Positions 1-4,851 of a stretch of 5,849 nt of DNA are shown here, piece by piece. Below the pieces are notes generated by a model. The model saw only the letters and a program-made list of their open reading frames with translations, was not told where the DNA came from and ran no database searches. The DNA is from an uncultured Sphingomonadaceae bacterium (GTDB lineage Bacteria; Pseudomonadota; Alphaproteobacteria; Sphingomonadales; Sphingomonadaceae): positions 1 to 5,849 of the forward strand of contig CALLWN010000327.1 of the NCBI GenBank assembly GCA_938016505.1, given 5' to 3'. Made by a program: the position numbers and the translations under genes. How positions within the stretch are numbered: the first letter of the stretch is position 1; each line of letters opens with the position of its first letter.

Positions 1-335
1 GGGAGGCTGGCGGCCTGCGCCTGTCCCATGGCGGCCGCCAGTATCGGTTCCGGCTGCTGACACCGCGCGCGGCCGAGCTTTCGCGCCACATGCTTCCGAA
101 GGTTGCGCCCGACCTGTCGCGCTTCCTGCTGTGCCCGATGCCGGGGCTGGTGGTCTCGATTGCTGTCAACGAGGGTGACCGGGTCGAAGCTGGCCAGCCG
201 CTGGCGACGGTCGAAGCGATGAAGATGGAGAATATCCTGCGCGCCGAGAAGGCGGGGGTGGTTGCGAAGCTTCATGCCAAGGCTGGCGACAGCCTGGCTG
301 TTGACCAGGTCATTCTGGAGTTTGCGGTGGCCTGA
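1..335 (+). CDS. pccA: Acyl-CoA (probably propionyl-CoA) carboxylase alpha subunit, C-terminal end
   Basis: Partial gene, open from the left edge (reading frame begins at base 3) to TGA at 333-335. The 110 visible residues end in a complete biotinyl (BCCP-type) domain. The segment CPMPGLVVSIAVNEGD leads to the biotin-attachment motif EAMKMEN, whose acceptor lysine codon is at 222-224, and GDSLAVDQVILEF closes the barrel. The residues before it (RQYRFRLLTPRAAEL) look like the end of the BT linker domain that docks alpha to beta subunits in propionyl-CoA carboxylases. The family uses ATP and bicarbonate to carboxylate biotin, which then passes CO2 to propionyl-CoA to give methylmalonyl-CoA in the cytoplasm. 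The CPMPGLVV form and the BT-like linker favour pccA over accC/accB fusions or methylcrotonyl-CoA carboxylase. With the N-terminal biotin carboxylase domain outside the window, the exact substrate is an inference. Confidence 0.85.
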   Translation, partial: EAGGLRLSHGGRQYRFRLLTPRAAELSRHMLPKVAPDLSRFLLCPMPGLVVSIAVNEGDRVEAGQPLATVEAMKMENILRAEKAGVVAKLHAKAGDSLAVDQVILEFAVA

Positions 336-336
336 T

Positions 337-364
337 GAAGCAATATTAACCTTAATTGTGCTTC
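337..364. repeat. AT-rich interrupted palindrome between pccA and the PEP-CTERM gene
   Basis: The arms GAAGCA (337-342) and TGCTTC (359-364) are exact reverse complements. After a two-base mismatch an inner pair, ATTAA (345-349) and TTAAT (352-356), continues the same dyad, with CC at its centre. It begins one base after the pccA stop codon and is strikingly AT-rich for this genome. No T-run follows, so it is a poor intrinsic terminator. Its centre lies about 123 bases upstream of the start site predicted for the sigma-54 promoter, so it could be an activator (enhancer) site. The role is inferred; the symmetry is seen directly. Confidence 0.5.
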
Positions 365-446
365 AACTGTCGGATTTCCTTACAGAACGCGCGCAAGGCG
401 ATTTCCCAACCTGTTGAAACTCCGTCGCCGACAGGCCGGCATGAGG

Positions 447-463
447 TTGGCACGATTCTTGCT
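447..463 (+). promoter_or_regulatory. Sigma-54 (RpoN) -24/-12 promoter of the PEP-CTERM gene
   Basis: The bases TTGGCACG-ATTC-TTGCT match the sigma-54 core consensus YTGGCACG-N4-TTGCW at every fixed position. The GG of the -24 box is at 449-450 and the GC of the -12 box at 461-462, with the required spacing. Transcription should start near 473-475, giving a leader of about 30 nt before the ATG at 505. This fits the placement of the ribosome binding site and argues against the upstream ATG at 475. Sigma-54 promoters need an AAA+ enhancer-binding activator. PEP-CTERM genes in other bacteria are known to be controlled by RpoN with the PrsK/PrsR two-component system. Confidence 0.85.
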
Positions 464-491
464 GTGATCCAAGCATGGGAGTTCACACCGC

Positions 492-496
492 AGGAG
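492..496 (+). promoter_or_regulatory. Ribosome binding site fixing the PEP-CTERM start
   Basis: AGGAG lies eight bases before the ATG at 505 and is the only good Shine-Dalgarno match here. It follows the alternative in-frame ATG at 475, so it cannot serve that start and it selects 505. Confidence 0.75.
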
Positions 497-504
497 TCGG
501 ACCA

Positions 505-1134
505 ATGCACAAGGCCCTTGCCCTCATCGCTGCCGCCGGCGCTCTCGCTGCCGCCGGCGCTGCCAACGCTGCCGTGACCGGCGGCGCCATCACCGGCGGC
601 ACCGCCAGCCCGGGGAGCTTCATCATCCTGACCCCGCCTTTCGCCGTCGGCAACAACAACCAGCAGAACAACACCGCGCTGTTCGCCTGGGACGAGAAGC
701 AGAACGTTCTGCTTCCCGCGCCGCTGGTCACCGACCTCGGCGGCACCATCGCCGCCGGCACCCGCGTTGCCAGCCACGGCGTGGTGTTCGACCCCGTCGC
801 CAGCCGCACCGTCATCGGCTCGGTGACGTTCGACCGCCCGATCCTCGGAGTGATCTGGCAGACGAGCAAGCTCGCCGGGACCGACGGGCTGCTCGGGCTT
901 CCGACCATCACCTACAACAGCCCTTCGCCGCGCGGCCTCGAGGCACGCGACATTCCGGGCACCAGCTTCGTCGGCAACACGCTCTTCATCAACGACTGGA
1001 TGGCCTCGAGCCCGGGCGACAACATCCGGGTCATCACCGCCGCCGTTCCCGAGCCGGCCACCTGGGCGATGCTGCTCGCCGGCTTTGGCGCGGTGGGGTT
1101 CGCGCTGCGCCGTCGGCGCGCCGCGCTCGCCTGA
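505..1134 (+). CDS. PEPxxWA-CTERM sorting-domain exported protein
   Basis: Encodes 209 residues. An N-terminal signal peptide (about 1-22: MHK, a long Ala/Leu core, likely cleavage after AANA) is followed by a cysteine-free, probably beta-rich exported domain with an Asn/Gln-rich patch (GNNNQQNN, 49-56). The C-terminus is a textbook PEP-CTERM tail: VPEPATWA (181-188), a hydrophobic segment (about 189-201) and a basic cluster RRRR (202-205). In this system an exosortase cuts at the tail during transit, and the products are often tied to exopolysaccharide, biofilm or the cell surface. The PEPxxWA variant is typical of sphingomonads and related alphaproteobacteria. The start is set by AGGAG at 492-496 and by the sigma-54 start site at about 474; an in-frame ATG at 475 would add 10 residues but coincides with the transcription start. 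I do not recognise a function for the middle domain. No exosortase or polysaccharide gene lies in the window, so this is a dispersed substrate gene. Confidence 0.88.
   Translation: MHKALALIAAAGALAAAGAANAAVTGGAITGGTASPGSFIILTPPFAVGNNNQQNNTALFAWDEKQNVLLPAPLVTDLGGTIAAGTRVASHGVVFDPVASRTVIGSVTFDRPILGVIWQTSKLAGTDGLLGLPTITYNSPSPRGLEARDIPGTSFVGNTLFINDWMASSPGDNIRVITAAVPEPATWAMLLAGFGAVGFALRRRRAALA
527..561 (+). repeat. 18-bp-period tandem repeat in the signal peptide
   Basis: The 17-base string TCGCTGCCGCCGGCGCT occurs at 527-543 and again at 545-561, an in-frame period of 18 bases (six codons). It encodes the repeated Ala-Ala-Ala-Gly-Ala core of the signal peptide. It may be a small in-frame duplication or simply biased Ala/Gly codon use. 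Confidence 0.6.
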
Positions 1135-1152
1135 TCGGGACTGCTCGCAGCC

Positions 1153-1186
1153 GGCTGCCGCGCGCTGGTCAGGCGGCGCGGCAGCC
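1153..1186. terminator. GC-rich hairpin between convergent genes (possible terminator)
   Basis: The arms GGCTGCCGCGC (1153-1163) and GCGCGGCAGCC (1176-1186) pair over 11 bases with a 12-base loop. The structure spans the stop codon of the protease gene (1169-1171) and starts 18 bases after the PEP-CTERM stop. No T-run follows on either strand, so it is not a canonical Rho-independent terminator. It could still stabilise 3' ends or block read-through for both convergent transcripts. A palindrome, GCAGCCGGCTGC (1147-1158), overlaps its left arm. Confidence 0.35.
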
Positions 1187-2677
1187 CCAGCGGGCCGGGG
1201 CCTGGAACAGGCAGTCGGCGCGCTGGCCACCGCGGTTGAGGCGGAGCACCGTCTCGCCCGGCGAGGCCTGGAGGAGGCGCCCGACATCGGCGACGGTCGC
1301 CACCCGCTCGCCATTGACGGCCTCGACCACATCGCCGGGGCGGGGAAAGCCTGTGACCCGGGCGGGGGCGTTTGGCGGCACTTCGACGACGACCACGCCG
1401 CGTTCGGGAAGCCCGGCGCCGAGTTCCTGTGCGAGCGCCGGCGAGAGGTTGGCGATGGCGACTCCGGCCAGGATCGAGCCGGCGCCCAGCCTGGTCAGCT
1501 GGCGCGGGGGCGTTTCGGGGGGCGCGACGAGCTGGAGGCGGACGTCGAGCGGCCGGCGGTCACGCAGGACCCGCACGCTGACGGTCTGGTCGACCCCGAG
1601 GGTTGCGATCCGGTAGCGGAGCGCCGCCGGGTCGGCGACCTCCTTGCCGTCGACCGAGAGGATGATGTCGCCGGGCCGAAGCCCCGCGCGCGCTGCCGGC
1701 GAGCCAGGGGTCACCCCGGTCATCAGCACGCCCAGGGGCCGGTCGAGGCCGGCCGCGCGCGCGCTCTCGAGCGAGAGCGCCTCGCCATCGGCGCCCAGCC
1801 AGGCCGTGACCAGCCGTCCGGTCTGGGCGGCGCGCAGGAACACGCGGACCATGTTGGCAGGAATGGCGAAGCCGAGCCCGATCGAGCCCCCTTCCCTGCC
1901 GGCGGTCAGGATCGCGGTGTTGACCCCGATGAGCTCGCCATCAAGGTTGACAAGGGCGCCGCCGCTGTTGCCCTGGTTGATGGCGGCATCGGTCTGGAGG
2001 AAGAACTGGGTGTCTGAGACGCCGAGGCCGGAGCGCGCGACGGCCGAGACGATCCCCTGGGTCACCGTCTGGCCGACACCGAAGGGATTGCCGATCGCGA
2101 GCACGAGATCGCCCACTTCGGCCCGGTCGCTGTCGCCGAGCCGCAGCACGGGAAGCGGCTCGGGGCCGGGCTCGACCTTGAGGAGGGCGAGATCGAGACG
2201 GGGGTCGGCGAACAGCAGCCGGGCCGGATATTCGCGCCGGTCGGCAAGCGCGACGACAATCTGGTCGGCCCCGGCGATGACATGGTTGTTGGTGATGATG
2301 AGGCCGCTGGCGTCGATGATGACGCCCGAGCCGAGCGCGTTCTCGACCCTCGGCTGGCTCTCGTAGAGGGCGAAGAACGGGCCCATTCGGGCCCGCTCGC
2401 GCACCACCTTGGCCGTGAAGATGTTGACGACTGCCGGCTGGGCGGCGCGTGCGACCGGCGCGAACGACAGCGCAACCTCGCCGGCCGAACGGGGCGCGCG
2501 GCTTTCGCGCGCCGGAGCGGCAGTGGGCTCGGCTGTCAGCGCCTGGGGGACCTCTGCGCCCGGATGCCGCCCGGGGGACGCGACATAGGCGAGTGCGACC
2601 CCGGCACCCAGCGCTGCCATCGCAATCCCGAAAGTCCGAACGGTCGTCATCACCGGCTTCCAGACGCCTTCACCCAT
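1169..2677 (-). CDS. DegP/HtrA-family (Do-type) periplasmic serine protease with two PDZ domains
   Basis: Encodes about 502 residues from ATG at 2677. An N-terminal hydrophobic segment (about 15-34) serves as signal peptide or membrane anchor and sends the protein to the periplasm. A Pro/Ala-rich linker follows, then a trypsin-like domain with the full HtrA triad: His132 in TNNHVI, Asp162 in RLDLALLK and Ser238 in QGNSGGALV, next to the family landmark AIGNPFGVG. PDZ1 spans about 284-384 (SPAARAGLRPGDIILSVDG) and a shorter PDZ2 about 404-491 (GFPRPGDVVEAVNG). The family degrades or holds misfolded envelope proteins. Only two cysteines are present (489 and 499), both in the last 14 residues. 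Three in-frame ATGs compete: 2695 has no clear ribosome binding site, 2677 has GAGG six bases ahead, and 2650 (MTTVRTF) has a weaker GGAAG. I chose 2677. Whether it is DegP, DegQ or MucD-like cannot be settled here, so no symbol is given. It is convergent with the PEP-CTERM gene and divergent from aat. Confidence 0.92.
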   Translation of the reverse strand: MGEGVWKPVMTTVRTFGIAMAALGAGVALAYVASPGRHPGAEVPQALTAEPTAAPARESRAPRSAGEVALSFAPVARAAQPAVVNIFTAKVVRERARMGPFFALYESQPRVENALGSGVIIDASGLIITNNHVIAGADQIVVALADRREYPARLLFADPRLDLALLKVEPGPEPLPVLRLGDSDRAEVGDLVLAIGNPFGVGQTVTQGIVSAVARSGLGVSDTQFFLQTDAAINQGNSGGALVNLDGELIGVNTAILTAGREGGSIGLGFAIPANMVRVFLRAAQTGRLVTAWLGADGEALSLESARAAGLDRPLGVLMTGVTPGSPAARAGLRPGDIILSVDGKEVADPAALRYRIATLGVDQTVSVRVLRDRRPLDVRLQLVAPPETPPRQLTRLGAGSILAGVAIANLSPALAQELGAGLPERGVVVVEVPPNAPARVTGFPRPGDVVEAVNGERVATVADVGRLLQASPGETVLRLNRGGQRADCLFQAPARWGCRAA

Positions 2678-2895
2678 GCCCTGCCTCGATGCCATGGGCC
2701 TAGCGGGCTACAGGCGGCCGGTGAAGCCGCTGTGAACGGACGGCGCATGGCCTGGCTTTACAACCGACGGCGGCAGGCGCAGCATCGGCAGTGGTCGAGG
2801 AGTCCGCGCATGGCCGGCCGGGAGGGGCATTGCCGCGAGAGTCAGGGCAGGCGCAAGGGCCCGCACGGCTCCGTCTTCGGACCAGCCCCGGTGCC
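2678..2895. other. Divergent spacer between the protease gene and aat
   Basis: This 218-base GC-rich stretch must hold the promoters of the minus-strand protease and plus-strand aat. I could not identify a convincing -35/-10 pair or a conserved operator. Several frames are open across it, but none has a good ribosome binding site or a recognisable protein. The ten-base string GCGCATGGCC occurs twice (2743-2752 and 2806-2815), without further support for a role. Confidence 0.5.
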
Positions 2896-3579
2896 ATGAC
2901 CCATCCAATACGCCGGCTCGAGACCGGGCTTCTGCTCCGCGCTTATGCTGCCGGCCTGTTCCCGATGGCCGACACGCGGGAGTCGCCCGACGTGTTCTGG
3001 GTCGAGCCGCGCCGGCGGGGGCTCATTCCGATCGAGAGGTTCCATGTGCCGCGGTCGCTTGCCCGCACGCTGCGCCGCGAGACGTTCCGCCACAGCGCGG
3101 ATGTGGCCTTCGAGCGGGTCATCATGGCCTGCGCCGAGCCGGCCGCGGGCCGCGAGCAGAGCTGGATCAACCATTCGATCGAGGACGCCTATGTCCGCCT
3201 GCATCAGGAGGGTCACGCCCATTCGATCGAGACCTGGGACGCGAATGGCGAGCTGGTCGGCGGGCTCTACGGGGTCAGGATCGGCGCGGCCTTCTTCGGC
3301 GAGAGCATGTTCAGCCGCAGGACAGATGCCAGCAAGGCCGCACTCTCGCACCTGATCGCCCGGCTGCGGGTGGGCGGGTTCACCCTTCTCGACACCCAGT
3401 TCTGGACCCCGCACCTCGCCCGGTTCGGCGCGATCGAGGTGAAGCGGACCCGCTATCTCGCCCTGCTTGCCGATTCGCTGGCACGCGGAGCGGACTGGGC
3501 CGCCTTCGGCCCTGCCGGCACGCTGGCGGGCGGAGTGACGGGGGCTGCGATCGTGCAGGTTCTCAGCCAGACATCGTAG
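2896..3579 (+). CDS. aat: Leucyl/phenylalanyl-tRNA-protein transferase
   Basis: Encodes 227 residues, close to the usual size (about 230 in E. coli). The cytoplasmic enzyme moves Leu or Phe from aminoacyl-tRNA onto proteins with N-terminal Lys or Arg, creating N-degrons read by ClpS for ClpAP. The family signature runs through the protein: LLLRAYAAGLFPMAD (12-26), FWVEPRRRGLIP (34-45), SWINHSIEDAY (89-99), the core FFGESMFSRRTDASKAAL (133-150), LLDTQFWTPHLARFGA (164-179) and a terminal VLSQTS. The ATG at 2896 is chosen because the next residues fit the family N-terminus; a GTG at 2791 in the same frame would add 35 unrelated residues. No strong ribosome binding site precedes 2896, so translation may be modest. 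The last 127 bases overlap the DUF2155 gene on the other strand. Confidence 0.93.
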   Translation: MTHPIRRLETGLLLRAYAAGLFPMADTRESPDVFWVEPRRRGLIPIERFHVPRSLARTLRRETFRHSADVAFERVIMACAEPAAGREQSWINHSIEDAYVRLHQEGHAHSIETWDANGELVGGLYGVRIGAAFFGESMFSRRTDASKAALSHLIARLRVGGFTLLDTQFWTPHLARFGAIEVKRTRYLALLADSLARGADWAAFGPAGTLAGGVTGAAIVQVLSQTS

Positions 3580-3938
3580 ACCGGGTGGGCGACGGGATTG
3601 AGCGAGGGCGATTCCGCGAACAGCCAGCCGGCGAACAGCCGGCGCGGCCGCGCGGCAGGCCCGGTCGCACCGGGGCGCGGCACCGACGCCAGCTCGACAT
3701 AGGCGGCGGTTTCGCGCCGCTCGTGGGGGGGGGTCGAGTCACAGCCCCGCAACACCCCGGAGAGCTGACCGACCGTGAAGCCTTCGCCGGGCTTCAGGGT
3801 GAAATCGGTGACCGTGCCGGTGCGCTTGTCGAGGACGGCGATGGTCGCGGTGCGGCCGGGGGCTGCCGGGCCGGGCGCTGGTTGCGCGCAGAGCGGCCAG
3901 GCAAGAAGCCACGGCACGGCCAGCCGCGCTGCGCCCAT
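3453..3938 (-). CDS. DUF2155-domain exported protein
   Basis: Encodes 161 residues. A signal peptide covers about 1-18 (MGAARLAVPWLLAWPLCA), so the product should be periplasmic; the WPLC sequence is not a proper lipobox. The DUF2155 core follows: ATIAVLDKRTGTVTDFTLKPGE (31-52), a cysteine at 66 in LRGCDSTPPHERRETAAYVEL, FAGWLFAESPSLNPVAHPVYDVW (102-124) and a second cysteine at 128, which may pair with Cys66. No biochemical function is known to me. The ATG shares its A with the stop of the upstream MlaD-like gene (TGATG). No good ribosome binding site sits at the usual distance, so translation probably depends on termination and reinitiation. About 30 Pro/Ala/Ser-rich residues after the core are encoded entirely opposite aat and are probably not conserved. 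A run of nine C on the coding strand (3725-3733) falls inside the core with the frame intact. Confidence 0.82.
   Translation of the reverse strand: MGAARLAVPWLLAWPLCAQPAPGPAAPGRTATIAVLDKRTGTVTDFTLKPGEGFTVGQLSGVLRGCDSTPPHERRETAAYVELASVPRPGATGPAARPRRLFAGWLFAESPSLNPVAHPVYDVWLRTCTIAAPVTPPASVPAGPKAAQSAPRASESASRAR
3725..3733. repeat. Nine-base G/C homopolymer inside the DUF2155 gene
   Basis: Nine consecutive G on the plus strand (C on the coding strand) encode part of the Thr-Pro-Pro segment of the DUF2155 protein. The protein matches its family on both sides, so nine is the in-frame length. Such tracts are slippage-prone and also a common place for sequencing errors. Confidence 0.9.
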
Positions 3939-4456
3939 CAGTTGGCAGGCACCGCCTGGCGGCTTCCCGCGGGATCGCCGCCGGAGTCCGCGCTGCCGGA
4001 TGATGCGCCTCCGGTGCGGTTGATGACCGCGCCGACGAGACCCATGAGATCGGTCGCACCCTGGGTGTCGACGATCTCGTCGCCGGGGCGAAGCCGCTCT
4101 TCGTCGCCACCCGGCATGAGGGCGATGAAGGTGCCGCCCAGCAGGCCTTCGCTCGTGATGGCCGCCGCGCTGTCGGCCGGGAGCGAAACCCGGCGGTCGA
4201 CAGCGAGCCGGACCACGGCCTGCCACGTCTCCGGGTCGAGTTCCTGCGCCACCACCCGGCCGACCTTGAGGCCGGACACGCGGACATCGGTGCCCACGCT
4301 AACGCCGGCGACATTGGGGAAGCGGGCGACGAGCTCGTAGGTTGTGCCAGTGCCGCTCTCGCTGCGGTTCCAGGCGAAGGCGAGGAACCAGCCGGCGACG
4401 AGCACCACGAGGAGACCGGCGAGCGCTTCGGCCAGATGTTCGCGGATGACCGGCAG
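3938..4456 (-). CDS. MlaD/MCE-family lipid-transport protein, single-pass, with non-canonical start
   Basis: Encodes about 172 residues if translation begins at CTG 4456. The N-terminal VIREHLAEALAG leads into one transmembrane helix (about 8-29, LLVVLVAGWFLAFAW). An MCE domain follows with landmark stretches FPNVAGVSVGTDVRVSGLKVG (about 45-65) and ITSEGLLGGTFIALMPGG (about 100-117). MlaD-type proteins form periplasmic rings anchored in the inner membrane and, with an MlaFEB ABC transporter, move phospholipids between the membranes. No mlaF, mlaE or mlaB lies nearby. A Gly/Ser-rich tail ends at TGA 3940-3938. No ATG, GTG or TTG exists in this frame near the expected N-terminus. The CTG at 4456 lies seven bases after GGAG (4467-4464) and one base after the NDUFA12 stop. 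The nearest ATGs (4684, 4678) would add a 76-residue Arg/Pro-rich extension read out of frame through NDUFA12. The GTGs at 4408 and 4405 would start inside the membrane helix. Confidence 0.8.
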   Translation of the reverse strand: MPVIREHLAEALAGLLVVLVAGWFLAFAWNRSESGTGTTYELVARFPNVAGVSVGTDVRVSGLKVGRVVAQELDPETWQAVVRLAVDRRVSLPADSAAAITSEGLLGGTFIALMPGGDEERLRPGDEIVDTQGATDLMGLVGAVINRTGGASSGSADSGGDPAGSRQAVPAN

Positions 4457-4457
4457 C

Positions 4458-4841
4458 TCAGCTCTCCGGGGTCCAGGCGCGATAGTCGGCGGTGGTGCGG
4501 GCGCGCTGCCCGCCCGCCTCGAGCGCGCCCGAAGGCCGCTCGGCCAGCTCCGTGCCGGTCGGGTTGGGGCGCCACGGCTGTTCCCATGGGCGGACTGGCA
4601 GGGGCGCCGACGTGGGCGGCTCGCGGCGCGTGCGATGCAGCCAGAGGTGCCATTCAGGCGGCACGCGGCTCGAGTCATTCTCATCCGGGTAGATCACCCA
4701 GCGGCGGCTGCCGTCCGCGGTCTCGAAATAGACGTTGCCGAGCGAATCGCGGCCAACCTCGCGGCCGTGGCCGCGCGTGAACATGGCGGTTGCGAGCGTC
4801 GGGCCGCGCCACCAGGTGAAGAGCTTGGAGAGAAGGCTCAT
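4458..4841 (-). CDS. NDUFA12-family NADH:ubiquinone oxidoreductase (complex I) accessory subunit
   Basis: Encodes 127 residues. It resembles the mitochondrial B17.2/NDUFA12 subunit: TRGHGREVGRDSLGNVYFE (22-40), RRWVIYPDENDSSRVPPEWHLWLH (46-69) and RREPPT (72-77) are the family hallmarks. The last 50 residues are Pro/Arg-rich, as in bacterial members. NDUFA12 proteins are accessory subunits on the peripheral arm of complex I, and alphaproteobacteria share them with mitochondria. No signal peptide is seen, as expected for a protein on the cytoplasmic face. The start at 4841 is chosen over an in-frame ATG at 4889 because AGGGAG (4853-4848) lies six bases before it and the protein begins with the usual MSLL-type N-terminus. 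That ribosome binding site overlaps the TAG stop of the DUF192 gene, suggesting coupling. The stop at 4460-4458 is one base before the proposed MlaD start. Confidence 0.9.
   Translation of the reverse strand: MSLLSKLFTWWRGPTLATAMFTRGHGREVGRDSLGNVYFETADGSRRWVIYPDENDSSRVPPEWHLWLHRTRREPPTSAPLPVRPWEQPWRPNPTGTELAERPSGALEAGGQRARTTADYRAWTPES
4462..4467 (-). promoter_or_regulatory. Ribosome binding site supporting a CTG start for the MlaD-like gene
   Basis: GGAGAG on the minus strand lies at the very end of the NDUFA12 coding region. Its GGAG part is seven bases from CTG 4456 but 13 and 16 bases from the following GTC and ATC codons. It is therefore best placed to serve the CTG. Confidence 0.5.
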
Positions 4842-4851
4842 GGCCTGCTCC

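Noticed and set aside
337..364. Intrinsic terminator for pccA
   Set aside because: The inner stem has a two-base loop, the outer stem is only six bases and no T-run follows. It is kept as a possible regulatory dyad instead.
475..504. Upstream in-frame ATG for the PEP-CTERM protein
   Set aside because: It sits on the predicted sigma-54 transcription start, has no ribosome binding site, and would put ten non-signal residues before a normal signal peptide.
352..1332. Long open frame on the minus strand across the PEP-CTERM gene
   Set aside because: Its composition is Gly/Ala/Arg-rich with no domain, and it runs opposite a gene with signal peptide, sorting tail and promoter.
1085..2017. Long open frame on the plus strand across the protease gene
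   Set aside because: It is antisense to a protein with a full catalytic triad and two PDZ domains, has low-complexity Arg/Ala/Gly composition and no recognisable domain. Long shadow frames are expected at this GC content.
2743..2815. Direct repeat GCGCATGGCC, 63 bases apart, in the protease/aat spacer
   Set aside because: A ten-base GC-rich repeat with no symmetry or promoter context is plausible by chance.
2791..2895. GTG start giving aat a 35-residue N-terminal extension
   Set aside because: The extra residues do not resemble Aat, and the ATG at 2896 gives the normal family length.
2708..2908. Small minus-strand frame (66 residues) in the spacer upstream of the protease
   Set aside because: Part of it resembles a signal peptide, but there is no ribosome binding site at its ATG, it overlaps the aat start, and I see no family resemblance.
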